Positions 26,747-36,163 of a DNA stretch of 64,000 bases are shown piece after piece; the first letter of the stretch is position 1; each line of letters opens with the position of its first letter. The DNA lies in assembly GCA_001025035.1 (NCBI GenBank), contig LCZK01000010.1:186001-250000 (forward strand), read 5' to 3'. The DNA is from Actinobacteria bacterium IMCC26207. GTDB lineage: Bacteria; Actinomycetota; Acidimicrobiia; Acidimicrobiales; Microtrichaceae. The position numbers and the translations under genes were made by a program. Below the pieces are notes generated by a model. It made no database searches and was not told the DNA's origin. It worked only from the letters and a program-made list of their open reading frames with translations.

Positions 26747-27079
26747 CAGCTACTGAGCGATTGCCCAGATCCTCAAATTGGATTATGACCCTCCCCGGTC
26801 CAAGAGTCTCACTTTGACAGACTCACCGCTAGGAATCCTCCAGATTTCCACGGGGGTTACGATCCCAGCATGGGAGAAGACGGTCAGAGCTCTGAGCAGC
26901 TTCGTCGCGACATCGAACGCGCTGCTCGATCAAGGAATCTTCAAGCTCGTCTATCTGTTGGGGATGCGCAGAAGTCCCAACTGAAGGCGCAGCAGAAGAG
27001 TCGCATCAAAACTCTGAATCGCAAGACCCAGTTGCAAAAATATCTGGGCCCGATTCTCGCAGTTGGATTAGTGGCCGTA
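26747..27079. repeat. Left copy of 333-bp diverged direct repeat
   Basis: Matches 28099-28431 with a constant offset of 1,352 bp and no gaps; by hand I count about 31 mismatches (roughly 91% identity). It contains the decayed 5' end of a minus-strand gene, the divergent promoter region and the first ~70 codons of a plus-strand gene. It is the remnant of a duplicated divergent gene pair. Confidence 0.9.
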
Positions 27080-27160
27080 GGTGCTGCACCTGCGGTCCCG
27101 ATTCAGGTCTGCCTTCTGCAACTTCGCCTATCGGGCAAATTGGGTAGCAGCGAATTGTGA
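26870..27160 (+). pseudogene. Truncated copy of the matrixin-like protease gene
   Basis: The first ~70 codons (cytoplasmic Arg-rich segment plus the start of the membrane helix) match the intact protease gene at 28222-29172. After about 27080 the frame continues into unrelated sequence and stops at 27160, overlapping the 3' end of the minus-strand 336-aa gene by 33 bp. The catalytic domain is lost entirely. It could still express a 96-aa membrane-associated peptide, since the ATG and upstream region are preserved, but decay is the simpler reading. Confidence 0.75.
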
Positions 27161-28138
27161 ACGATCGGCCTGATAGAGCAGAAGATTCTCCAGCAAGTTT
27201 CGCCGAGCCAGCATGTTCGGAATGAATGCTGTAAATGCAACCGTGGTGCCTGTTTCGTCTTTTGTAGCATCGGGGCACCAAGCTCCAAGCAGATTTAGAT
27301 CGGTGTGCTGAGTCGTTTCAAATTGGTTGATCTGATTTGCGGCGGCGGCAGGATTCGCAAAATCGGGTGGCGGCCTCAGGATAAGCAGCGCACCAGATCC
27401 AAACACTGGATGTTCTGCTGCAGTCTCGATCACTAGCAGCGAAGTCTCAACTGGTTCTCCAAGCATCATCACTTCAGCCACGCTGCGGCGCCCGGTATAG
27501 GGCAATTCGCAGGTGTAGGAGGTGTCACCCAGCGAGCCAATCACGCCGCGTTGGTCGCCGAACGATGCGAGGCTTTCGAGAAGCGGTCCGGCGAAGCGAG
27601 AACCTCCTTGGCCTTCAGGCAAAATGACTTCCTCTGGGACCCTCAACATCTCGTCCATCTCCGCACGACAGCCCATCAACGGATGGTCTGAGGCGGCGGG
27701 TTTACCACCGACGAGTTCCGCAACCCCAAAGGCCCTGCCGTGCGCAGCTGCGTTCTGAAGGATTGCGGCAGTAGCGAGCACGTCGATCAGCCAGTGGAAG
27801 TTTCCATCGGTAACCACCACGCTGCAGGACTCGCTGATCCTCTTGGTCTCCGGGTCCCAGACGACTGCACTCAGAGTGGACTGCATGTTTGCTACTGCGA
27901 TCACGGAACAGGGGTCTGTTTCGGAGTCAACGTCTACTACGACCTCAGTTGAGATCCGCACCGTCGTGCAGTCCATTGAGCCATCTGACCAAACGGGACT
28001 TGCCGTGATTCGCTGAGCTAGCCGATAGCTCCACCAGGTGAAGCCTCTCTCCCGTGTCACTGACCAGAGTTCGTCCACTTGCAAAGCTTCAAATAGGGCA
28101 GCTACTGATCGCACGCCAAGGTCGTCTAATTGGTTCAT
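27128..28138 (-). CDS. Unknown 336-aa actinobacterial-type protein
   Basis: I do not recognise a family. The protein has no membrane segment. It is mixed alpha/beta with a C-terminal block (LNLLGAWCPD ... FTAFIPNMLARRNLLENLLLY) that I loosely recall from conserved actinobacterial hypothetical proteins with a 'SF(V/L)PN...' strand-helix. The ATG at 28138 lies in the region duplicated to the left, where the matching codons have lost the start (ATA instead of ATG). It is divergent from the protease gene at 28222 with only 83 bp between the starts, so the pair probably shares regulation. Confidence 0.75.
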   Translation of the reverse strand: MNQLDDLGVRSVAALFEALQVDELWSVTRERGFTWWSYRLAQRITASPVWSDGSMDCTTVRISTEVVVDVDSETDPCSVIAVANMQSTLSAVVWDPETKRISESCSVVVTDGNFHWLIDVLATAAILQNAAAHGRAFGVAELVGGKPAASDHPLMGCRAEMDEMLRVPEEVILPEGQGGSRFAGPLLESLASFGDQRGVIGSLGDTSYTCELPYTGRRSVAEVMMLGEPVETSLLVIETAAEHPVFGSGALLILRPPPDFANPAAAANQINQFETTQHTDLNLLGAWCPDATKDETGTTVAFTAFIPNMLARRNLLENLLLYQADRSQFAATQFAR

Positions 28139-28431
28139 GACCCTCCCCGGTCCAAGAGTCTCATTCTGACAGACTCACCGCCAGGAATCCTCCAGAATTC
28201 CACGGGGGCTACGATCCCAGCATGGGAGAAGACGACCTGAGTTCTGAGCAGCTTCGTCGCGACATCGAACGCGCTGCTCGATCAAGGAATCTTCAAACTC
28301 GTCTCGCTGCTGAGGATGCGCAGAAGTCCCAAATTAAGGGGCAGCAGAAGAGGCGCATCAAGACTCTGAATCGCAAGACCCAGTTGCAAAAATATCTTGG
28401 CCCGATTCTCGCAGTTGGATTAGTGGCCGTG
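28099..28431. repeat. Right copy of 333-bp diverged direct repeat
   Basis: This is the intact partner of 26747-27079. It spans the 5' end of the 336-aa gene (minus), the 83-bp divergent intergenic region and the first ~70 codons of the matrixin-like protease gene (plus). Conservation of the intergenic part (CTCCCCGGTCCAAGAGTCTC is identical in both) suggests a functional promoter/operator in the ancestral unit. Confidence 0.9.
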
Positions 28432-29172
28432 GTTGTCTGGATGAACTATTCAAACAACGGTTCAATGGTGGCTTCTCCGCAACGTCCAGAGAATTATCCG
28501 CCGCAGGATTCGGCGGTCTCGCAAGAGCCGCTGGGCGTTCCTCCGGCTGCACCGAACCCCTCGGGTCCATACGAGTTTCTGATGAAGCAACCGGATGGCG
28601 GTGGCCCCGTGGCGTGGGATCCTTGCCGGCCAGTCCGCTATGTGGTGAATTCAACAGGAGAGCCTGCCGGGGCTAGCGCTCTCGTAGCAGAGGCAATCAG
28701 TCGCACTGCGGCTGCAACGGGATTGCAGTTCGAGGACGCTGGATCGAGCGACGAACTTTGGACCAAAGACAGAGCTCCCTATCAGCCTGATCGCTACGGC
28801 GACCGTTGGGCTCCGGCGCTGATTTCTTGGTCAACTGCCTCGGCAGTACCCGACCTTGCGGGCTACATAGCTGGATTTGGCGGGGGAATTCCTCGTTCCG
28901 ACCTAAAGACGGGTGAGTTGGTATACGTCAGCGGGGGGCTCGTCCTTGACCTAGAGGATCTCGGCACGCACCTAGCGGAGCCGGGCGGGACACAGGCTGT
29001 AACCGCCCTGATTCAGCACGAACTGGGACATATGGTGGGTCTTGGTCACGTAAATGACCCCGCCCAGTTGATGTACTCGCAACGGTCACCCTCTTCGCCT
29101 ATTAATTGGGGTGCCGGAGATTTGGCTGGCCTTCATGCTCTTGGTAATGGAACCTGCTTACCTGAGCTCTAG
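28222..29172 (+). CDS. Membrane-anchored matrixin-like zinc metalloprotease
   Basis: The 316-aa protein has a basic cytoplasmic N-terminus of ~55 residues and one membrane helix (~58-75, YLGPILAVGLVAVVVW), so the rest should be outside the cell. The catalytic domain has HELGHMVGLGH starting at residue 266, the metzincin HExxHxxGxxH zinc site, followed by a Met-turn (AQLMY), as in M10 matrixin proteases. A Pro-rich linker separates the anchor from the catalytic part, and no propeptide Cys-switch is obvious. It is divergent from the 336-aa gene and abuts the convergent helicase gene (stops at 29172 and 29173). A truncated second copy lies at 26870. Confidence 0.85.
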   Translation: MGEDDLSSEQLRRDIERAARSRNLQTRLAAEDAQKSQIKGQQKRRIKTLNRKTQLQKYLGPILAVGLVAVVVWMNYSNNGSMVASPQRPENYPPQDSAVSQEPLGVPPAAPNPSGPYEFLMKQPDGGGPVAWDPCRPVRYVVNSTGEPAGASALVAEAISRTAAATGLQFEDAGSSDELWTKDRAPYQPDRYGDRWAPALISWSTASAVPDLAGYIAGFGGGIPRSDLKTGELVYVSGGLVLDLEDLGTHLAEPGGTQAVTALIQHELGHMVGLGHVNDPAQLMYSQRSPSSPINWGAGDLAGLHALGNGTCLPEL

Positions 29173-32100
29173 CTACGCGCTTTTGCTTGGCCAATCTGGA
29201 GTCATGACCCAGCCTTCGGATTCTTTGGAGAACAGGACGAAATGGAAGGTGCCTGAGTGGCCGGCATCAGGCCCAAACCAGCCTCGCAAAAGTTCCCATA
29301 AAGCATTGCCTTCAACGCCAGGCCGGGTGGCAACATTCAGCGCAACCTCCCTAAATCTGCCCGTGTATTCCTCGCCGTTGGCGCTAAACGGCACTTCGCC
29401 AAGGGGTAGTTGAGCACTGAGGGTGCGGTCGAATCGCACAATCGGCGAGCCGCTGCTGTGGCTTACTTTGCACCGGATGCTGCCGAACTTGCGCACCAGG
29501 TAGTCAGCTAAACGCCAGTCCACAATCTCGGCCACCATGGCATCAAAGGCATCCGCATGCTCTGGGGCAACGTCAAACGTGGGCACGAAATCATCCCCGC
29601 GATAACGAAAGAGCGCTCCCGCTCGAGTTCCCCCACCTGCTCCCTCTGGGCCAGCGCCAGCACCGTCGCCGCCAGCAGTTTCACCGTCGCTGTCGCGCTC
29701 ACTGTCAGCGCCGCCAACTTTGGCTAGGCGATCGAGGGGCCACTTGCGCCAGAACTTGCTCCAAGCTTGCGGGCTTGCGTCGGCCGGGGAGGGCAGGGCT
29801 TTGCCGGTGGCATCGGCCAGCAAGCGAGGGTCGCCAGCAACAATGCGTTGCGAGCGCTCAGCCAGAGCGTTCACGCTCATGCCCGTGCGCAGATTCCCCG
29901 TTGCGATTAAAGCCTTGAGTGCAACCAATTTGTATGACTTAGTGACGTTCTCTTGTTCGAGTTGCTCAAACAGCGAGCGATACTTCGCCCAGACTTGCAA
30001 CTCTGCATCCTCTAACAGGTCCAAATGTTCAAGTAGACCAAACCACGCGTCGTAATGCTTCTTCGCATCAGCAGGCTTGAAAAGGGGTTTAACTGCTCGC
30101 CCGGCTGCGGCCGCTCGCCCGGCTGCGGCTGCCTGCGCAGCGGTGGGCCGGCTCTCGTGTGCGGCTGCGAAGTCTGTACAGTACTGCGAGAGCGCAGCAC
30201 CTTTGCTCAGACTCTTGTTCGCCAACATGGTGAGCAAGTCAATCGACTCAACATCAAAGGTGATTGAGCACCCTGGCGGTAAATCCCATTCACCGCTCCG
30301 CAAGGTTTGCAAGATCATCGCGGTGGAAGCCTCACCCGCCTCGCCCATTCCCAACAACACTCTCGGGTGCAATAAAAAGCTGTTGTGGTTGCCCACAAAG
30401 TCAACTACTCGCAGATGATCTTTGCCTTCGCTCAAACGCAGACCGCGCCCGAGTTGTTGCAGGAACACCACGGGGGATTCGGTGGGCCGCAACATGAGCA
30501 CTGAGTCAACCTCGGGCACGTCAACACCCTCGTTGAACATGTCGACTGAGAACACCACTTGCAGCTTCCCCGACCGCAGATCAGCGAGCGCATCTCTGCG
30601 GTCGCTTGACCCGGGCTTGGAGTGAACAGCTGCGCACTTCACACCGCGCTCCGTAAAGAACCGGGCCATAAAGTCTGCGTGCGTCACCGCTGAACAAAAC
30701 CCCAACGTGCGTTCTCCGCAGAGCGATTCCCACTCATCAAAGGCCTGCTGAGCGCGCTGCTGAGTCTCAATTCGCGTCGCCAACTGCGCAGGTTCGAAAC
30801 GCCCCCCGAGCCAAGGAATCTGCTCATAGTCCGCAACGTCCTTGATGCCCCAATACCTAAACGGCACGAGCTCGGATCGTTCGATTCCCTCAACGAGCCC
30901 GCACTCAAAAACCAGATTGTCGCCGCACAGTGCCAACAGATCAGCACCATCGGTTCGCTCCGGGGTTGCCGTTAACCCGAGCAAAAACCTTGGCTCAAGG
31001 TAATCGATAACCTTGCGGTAACTGCCCGCCGCGGCGTGATGAAACTCGTCCACCACGATGTAATCAAACTCATCAGGGGCGAACTCGTTAAGGCGCCGAA
31101 CCAGAGTTTGCACCGAGGCAAAAACCACATCGGCTTCAGGTTGTTTCTCGGCGCCCATAAACAAACCAAGTTCGGCATCAGGGCGAACTTGTCGGAACAC
31201 GTCACGGCTTTGCCGCAGAATCTCTTCACGGTGCGCCACAAACAGCGTGCGACCAAATGCTGCTGAATCAAAAGCACCCAACCAGGTTTTGCCAAGTCCC
31301 GTTGCCATCACCACCATGCCGGCAGCGAACCCTTCACTACGGGACTCTTCAAGCGCAGCCAGCGCCTCGGCTTGAATGGGGCGAATCTGCGGGGTGAGGG
31401 TCGGAGCTTCCGTCTCTACTCCAACAGGCACGGTCTGCCCAGCCGTTGGGCGCCAAGCATTGCGGTAGGTGCGCAGGAACTCGTGGCTGAGTGGTTGGTT
31501 TCGCTTGTCGGCCCAGAGTTGATCAAACGCAGTGACTAGTGGCTGCACCTCTCGGGTGCCCAAACTCCACTCAACACCAGTTTCAATGCCTGAGCGTGAC
31601 AAGTTGTTGCTGCCAACAAAGCCTTGGGCATGATCAGACTCGGAAGAATGAAACAGGTAGGCCTTTGGGTGAAACGAGGTTCGCGGATCACTAAACAGGC
31701 GAACATCCAAGTTGCCAGTTAGGGGTGCTGCATCCTCGCTCATGTCGAGCAGTTGAGCGAGCGCATCAGCATCGGTGACACACAAGTAGTCCGTGGTCAG
31801 CACCCGTATCTGAGCTCCACGCTCAATGGCCGACTCAAGGCGCTCACCGATGATCCCCATACCCGACTTCATAATGAAACTGACGAGCAGGTCGATGCGG
31901 TTGAGCGACTCATCTCGAAGGCAACGGATGAGTTCTAGGCGCAGATTGCGGCCATCTTGAGCGTCAATCAGATGCAGGCCTGAGGGGAGTAGTCCTGAGG
32001 GGAGCAGTCCAGTGGGGGGCAGTTCAGTGGGGGGAACTGTGCTCGCGACGGGTTGCGCGCTCTTGATGTGAATCTCTAAGTGCCCAGAGTTGATTCCGTC

Positions 32101-32337
32101 TTGAAACGAGACCTGAACGGACGGCGAGCCTTGAGCGACTAGGCGGTCTCGCATCGCTCGAACAAGCTCCCAGAGGTCATCTCGTTCCTCGGGAAGGGCG
32201 TCAAGCCAACTCGAAATCTCACGACGGGGGAGGACCACAACCTCGTCCTCGCTTGCAGGCTGAGGCGCTGCAACGGCAAACGCTGATGCGTTACGCGCTA
32301 ACCACTCGCTTTGTGGCACATCATCAGCCCTCCTCAT
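29173..32337 (-). CDS. PLD-domain SF2 helicase with DUF3427-like C-terminus
   Basis: In this ~1,054-aa protein an N-terminal PLD nuclease domain has HPKAYLFH near residue 222 and GSNNLSRSG shortly after. An SF2 helicase follows: ATGLGKTWL near 345, DEFHH near 428, LGLTATPERTDG, then DMFNEGVDVPEVD and QQLGRGLR. The last ~300 residues resemble DUF3427, common in stand-alone helicases of defence islands. Before the PLD domain is a short Pro/Leu repeat (TELPPTGLLPSGLLPSGL) matching imperfect ~15-bp tandem repeats near 31982-32035. I took ATG 32337 because the longer frame (to 32460) would run across the recC start. No strong Shine-Dalgarno is visible. It is divergent from recC. Confidence 0.85.
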   Translation of the reverse strand: MRRADDVPQSEWLARNASAFAVAAPQPASEDEVVVLPRREISSWLDALPEERDDLWELVRAMRDRLVAQGSPSVQVSFQDGINSGHLEIHIKSAQPVASTVPPTELPPTGLLPSGLLPSGLHLIDAQDGRNLRLELIRCLRDESLNRIDLLVSFIMKSGMGIIGERLESAIERGAQIRVLTTDYLCVTDADALAQLLDMSEDAAPLTGNLDVRLFSDPRTSFHPKAYLFHSSESDHAQGFVGSNNLSRSGIETGVEWSLGTREVQPLVTAFDQLWADKRNQPLSHEFLRTYRNAWRPTAGQTVPVGVETEAPTLTPQIRPIQAEALAALEESRSEGFAAGMVVMATGLGKTWLGAFDSAAFGRTLFVAHREEILRQSRDVFRQVRPDAELGLFMGAEKQPEADVVFASVQTLVRRLNEFAPDEFDYIVVDEFHHAAAGSYRKVIDYLEPRFLLGLTATPERTDGADLLALCGDNLVFECGLVEGIERSELVPFRYWGIKDVADYEQIPWLGGRFEPAQLATRIETQQRAQQAFDEWESLCGERTLGFCSAVTHADFMARFFTERGVKCAAVHSKPGSSDRRDALADLRSGKLQVVFSVDMFNEGVDVPEVDSVLMLRPTESPVVFLQQLGRGLRLSEGKDHLRVVDFVGNHNSFLLHPRVLLGMGEAGEASTAMILQTLRSGEWDLPPGCSITFDVESIDLLTMLANKSLSKGAALSQYCTDFAAAHESRPTAAQAAAAGRAAAAGRAVKPLFKPADAKKHYDAWFGLLEHLDLLEDAELQVWAKYRSLFEQLEQENVTKSYKLVALKALIATGNLRTGMSVNALAERSQRIVAGDPRLLADATGKALPSPADASPQAWSKFWRKWPLDRLAKVGGADSERDSDGETAGGDGAGAGPEGAGGGTRAGALFRYRGDDFVPTFDVAPEHADAFDAMVAEIVDWRLADYLVRKFGSIRCKVSHSSGSPIVRFDRTLSAQLPLGEVPFSANGEEYTGRFREVALNVATRPGVEGNALWELLRGWFGPDAGHSGTFHFVLFSKESEGWVMTPDWPSKSA

Positions 32338-32382
32338 GCAGGTGAGGGTAGCTGGCCTTGGCTCTGTGCCTGGATTCTCGGC

Positions 32383-32416
32383 GCAGAGTGTCACACCCCG
32401 TGTGTAGGTTCTCTGC
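32383..32416. promoter_or_regulatory. Nested inverted repeat before recC
   Basis: Two nested perfect inverted repeats lie in the 79-bp divergent gap: outer GCAGAG (32383-32388)/CTCTGC (32411-32416) and inner CACAC (32392-32396)/GTGTG (32400-32404). The repeat ends exactly at the base before the recC GTG. It could be an operator shared by recC and the divergent helicase, or a hairpin in the recC leader. Confidence 0.4.
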
Positions 32417-35400
32417 GTGCTCAAAGTTGTGATGGCCGATCGGCCCCAAGATCTGATCAATGCGCTCGTAGAAGGTTTGTCTGAACCGACTCCCGACCCC
32501 TTCCAGCAGGAGTGGGTTTCGGTTCCCTCGTTGGGGTTTCGTAACTACCTCAACCAAGAACTCGCTCTGCAGCTTGGGACTGATCGCAAAAGGGGTCAAG
32601 CGGACGGCATCTCAGCGAATATTCAGATGGTCTTTCCCGGAGCCTTGCGTTGGCTGATTCTGGATGCTGATCGTGCAGGGCAAGGCTCGGGGCAGTCCGC
32701 TGCCGAGCAAATTGTCGACCCTTGGCGCGCCGAGCGCTTGGTCTGGACTCTGCTCGAGGTGTTGTCTGGGTCCTCATCCGGACTCGATGAGCGACTCACC
32801 AACCTGAACTCGGCAGTCTCACTAGCCGGGCGTGCCCTACCAATATCACTGCTCTTTGATCGCTATATGGTGCATCGGCCGCAGATGATTCTGTCTTGGA
32901 TCGACCACAAAGACCTCGGGCCTGATGGCAATGACCTGCCCGAGGCACAGCTCTGGCAGCCCAGTTTGTTTCGTGCTGTTCATGCCCGAATCACTGCTCA
33001 GTACACAAATATCGCTACCCCATCCGAACGACTCGAAGGTGCGCTCAGCCGAGTCAGTTCGGGTCAGGTCAAGCTGGGCCAACAAGGCAAGAAGTCATTG
33101 CCGGGCCGCATCTTTGTGTTTGGTCAGTCAGTCATTTCAGCCGATCTCGGCCCGCTGCTCACTGCAGTCTCGAAGCACCATAAAGTCACGGCGCTTCTGC
33201 TGTCTCCTTCGGCGGTTACATCACAACTACTAGCTCAGCGGGTAAAGGCAAATCCGCCTGTTCTTGCACATCGCAGCACATCCTGGGCCTTCTCACGATC
33301 AGACCCTCAGGCAGAAATCAACCCCACTCTTCAACAAGGCGGCACAGCCGGGCAGCTTCATCCACTACTCAACGCGTGGGCGTTACGGCCGCTTGAGTCG
33401 GCCCTTTTGCTTGGCGCTGGAGGGCTGGTACCGGACACTGTCCTCGCCTTGGATGATGCAACGGCCGACACCTTGCTGAATCGCATGCAACAAGACCTGC
33501 ACGCAGGATCGATTTCACCTACTCCTTATGTTCCCGCAGAGGAAGATGTTTCGGTACAGATTCACTCAGCACCAGGCGCCACTCGGCAGGCCGAGGCCCT
33601 GCGAGACGCGATTCTTGGATTGCTTCGTGACAATCCCGACTTGACCGAATCTCAGATCGTGATTCTGTGTCCACAACTCGAGCAGTTCGCGCCGGTACTC
33701 AGCGCTGTATTTGGTGCTCCTGCAAACTTCGGCGAGCAGCCAATAGATGGCCAGTTGCCTGCCCTGCGCTACAACGTTATTGACCGTTCGGCACGCTCGT
33801 TCAATCCAGTTCTCGACTCCATCGCCACCATGTTGCAGATCCTGCCTGGCAGATTCGATGTAGAGAGCGTGAGCCAATTACTTCACACATCTGCAGTCAG
33901 GGAGCGATTTGGCCTAGATGGTGAGTCACTCGGGTTGTTGTCCACTTGGACCAAAGAAGCCTGCATTAGTTGGGGCCTTGATGGTGCGCAACGAGAGACC
34001 TGGAACATCGATCCATCCCATACGGCGAACTCTTGGGCGGCCGGAGTTGATCAACTCATGATGGGCATCGCACTGGGGGATGACCTGCGAGATGCAGTAC
34101 CACCAGGCACAGCAGTGGCAGAACTCGCCGAGGCTGCAGGAGTTTCTGCTGCTCGCAAGTTTGCTTTGGCTACTGGCGGCATTGCCCCAATGCCACTCGA
34201 CGACGCTGGAATTTCTACGGCAGGGCGTTTAGCCGAGGCTGTACGCACCCTTGCTCACATCCACGATTCGGTGCTTCCCGACTCCAACAGCGATAGGAAA
34301 AAGACCATTGAGCAATGGGGCGAGGCTCTGCGTAAAGCAGCCGATCTGATGGTTGCGCCGGCCAGATTTGAGTACTGGCAACGATCGCAATTCGACACGA
34401 TGTTGAACGATCTTGTTCAGGATTCTCAGGGCGCTGGGGACTCTGCGAACGCCGGGGAATCTGAGGGTGCTGAGGATTCTGCGAGTCAGGTGCTGTTGAC
34501 CTTTGCTGATGTGCGTGCCCTTCTCAAGATGGGCCTTGAGGGTGCCAAGTCAAAAGCCCGTATGGATGTTGGAACCATTCTGGTAGCTACACCAGGCCAA
34601 CTCGCTGCAGTGCCCTATCGCGTGGTCTGCATTCTTGGCCTAGATGCCGATGCACTCCCGGGGTCAAGAGCTAGCGGCGATGACCTCATCCCTACGGCGC
34701 CCGCAGTCGGTGACCGCGACCCGCGTAATGAGACCCGTGCTGAACTGCTCGCAGCGCTCATTGCAGCCCAAGACCACCTTGTCATCACCTGCGCCTCACG
34801 CGATGTGCGCACGAACAACAAAGTGCCAGAGTCGGTAATGCTCGATGACCTACTCAAGGTCATTGCACAGACCACCGGAGTAGAGGTGCAAGATCTGCAA
34901 GGAGTCGAGCCATCGCAGGGCGAGGGCGAGGGCGATACAGGTGCGTTTACGGTCATGACTACGCACACACGGCAAGCCTTCGATCCCAAAAACTTCAGCG
35001 TCGATGGCGGCGAGCAGCCCATCAGTTTTGACCCCGCAGCATGCCAAGGTGCAGTGGCGCTGTTGAACTCCCAGCAGAACCAGCCGGTTTCCAATCAGGT
35101 CTTCATGTCAAAGTCGCTACCGGCTGATGATTCCGCCACCGCGACGGTTGAACTTACTCAGCTCGGGTATTTCTTCGAGGCTCCAGTAAAAACCTTTTTC
35201 CGTAATCGGCTCAATGTCTATATACCCAAAGCTTCCGAGGCTTCGGGAAGCGAACTGCCAATCAAGCTCGGAAGTTTGGATGCATCAGAAGTTGGTCGGG
35301 CGCTACTCGAGTTAGGCCTGACCATGCCTGCTGCGGACTCTGTTCGCTTTGTTCCTGATGAGGGCCCCACCCAGCCCCAGGTGTTGGCGCTTCATAACAG

Positions 35401-36163
35401 CCTGCGTGCTCGCGGGTTATTACCACCAGAGAGCCTGGCCATGCCCCAGCTTTCTGAGCTGTCAGGAGATGTGTCCGAGCTACTCGCTTCGGCCGAGAGC
35501 ATTGGGGTGAGGCGCCCGGCTCCGCATGCACACCCAATTGACCTGAGGCTGAGCGAGGATACCCACATTGTTGGATCTGTTGGCAACTGCCTAGATGGTG
35601 ATCGCCCAGGTCCGGTACGCATTTTATATAGCCGACCAAAACCGAAACACCAGATCCGCCTTGCCCTTGATTTGCTTGTCCTCACAGCTACAGACCCGAG
35701 CCAGCATTGGCGTGGAGTGCTCATTACTCGGCCCGAGTCAGACGCCAAGACAACTGTCGAGCAGCGCTCTTGGTCTGTCAGAGGAGCCACTGCAAAGGAT
35801 CGGCAAACCGATGCGCTCGGTGCTCTAAAGGAACTTCTGGAGCAGTACAGGGACGGCTTGCTGTACCCACTGCCACTCTTTCAGCGGACCTCATATGCCT
35901 TCCACAACAGTCTCGCTCCACTGAAGAAGTGGGGTAAACCCGGCGGAGATTTTAACGCCTATGACGCTGAATGCGATGACCCATATCACTTGTTGGCCTT
36001 CGGGCCACTGAGCTACAACGAGCTCTTCGCTGCTCAGTTTGGGGACTACAACTTTACGACCGAATCCAATCGCCTCTGGTCGGTTATCGATGATGCACTC
36101 ACGTTCGAGACTCTTGAGACTGCAGAAGAACCGAGCGCAGAAGATGCCGGGGAAGACGAATGA
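32417..36163 (+). CDS. recC: Exodeoxyribonuclease V gamma subunit RecC
   Basis: The 1,248-aa protein is the first gene of a recC-recB-recD operon, as in other actinobacteria. RecC is the Chi-scanning subunit of RecBCD; it has a helicase-like fold without catalytic ATPase motifs, consistent with the absence of a Walker A here. The N-terminus (WVSVPSLGFRNYLNQELA) and a later block (ILGLDADALPGSR) match the family. A Gly/Glu-rich linker with small repeats (GAGDSANAGESEGAEDSA) lies near residue 680. The start is GTG 32417; ATG 32432 is the alternative. recB overlaps its stop (ATGA at 36160). Confidence 0.9.
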   Translation: MLKVVMADRPQDLINALVEGLSEPTPDPFQQEWVSVPSLGFRNYLNQELALQLGTDRKRGQADGISANIQMVFPGALRWLILDADRAGQGSGQSAAEQIVDPWRAERLVWTLLEVLSGSSSGLDERLTNLNSAVSLAGRALPISLLFDRYMVHRPQMILSWIDHKDLGPDGNDLPEAQLWQPSLFRAVHARITAQYTNIATPSERLEGALSRVSSGQVKLGQQGKKSLPGRIFVFGQSVISADLGPLLTAVSKHHKVTALLLSPSAVTSQLLAQRVKANPPVLAHRSTSWAFSRSDPQAEINPTLQQGGTAGQLHPLLNAWALRPLESALLLGAGGLVPDTVLALDDATADTLLNRMQQDLHAGSISPTPYVPAEEDVSVQIHSAPGATRQAEALRDAILGLLRDNPDLTESQIVILCPQLEQFAPVLSAVFGAPANFGEQPIDGQLPALRYNVIDRSARSFNPVLDSIATMLQILPGRFDVESVSQLLHTSAVRERFGLDGESLGLLSTWTKEACISWGLDGAQRETWNIDPSHTANSWAAGVDQLMMGIALGDDLRDAVPPGTAVAELAEAAGVSAARKFALATGGIAPMPLDDAGISTAGRLAEAVRTLAHIHDSVLPDSNSDRKKTIEQWGEALRKAADLMVAPARFEYWQRSQFDTMLNDLVQDSQGAGDSANAGESEGAEDSASQVLLTFADVRALLKMGLEGAKSKARMDVGTILVATPGQLAAVPYRVVCILGLDADALPGSRASGDDLIPTAPAVGDRDPRNETRAELLAALIAAQDHLVITCASRDVRTNNKVPESVMLDDLLKVIAQTTGVEVQDLQGVEPSQGEGEGDTGAFTVMTTHTRQAFDPKNFSVDGGEQPISFDPAACQGAVALLNSQQNQPVSNQVFMSKSLPADDSATATVELTQLGYFFEAPVKTFFRNRLNVYIPKASEASGSELPIKLGSLDASEVGRALLELGLTMPAADSVRFVPDEGPTQPQVLALHNSLRARGLLPPESLAMPQLSELSGDVSELLASAESIGVRRPAPHAHPIDLRLSEDTHIVGSVGNCLDGDRPGPVRILYSRPKPKHQIRLALDLLVLTATDPSQHWRGVLITRPESDAKTTVEQRSWSVRGATAKDRQTDALGALKELLEQYRDGLLYPLPLFQRTSYAFHNSLAPLKKWGKPGGDFNAYDAECDDPYHLLAFGPLSYNELFAAQFGDYNFTTESNRLWSVIDDALTFETLETAEEPSAEDAGEDE

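Noticed and set aside
31982..32035. G-rich imperfect repeats in the DUF3427 helicase gene read as a CRISPR-like array
   Set aside because: Units are ~15 bp without spacers and encode a Pro/Leu linker in frame; this is a coding minirepeat.
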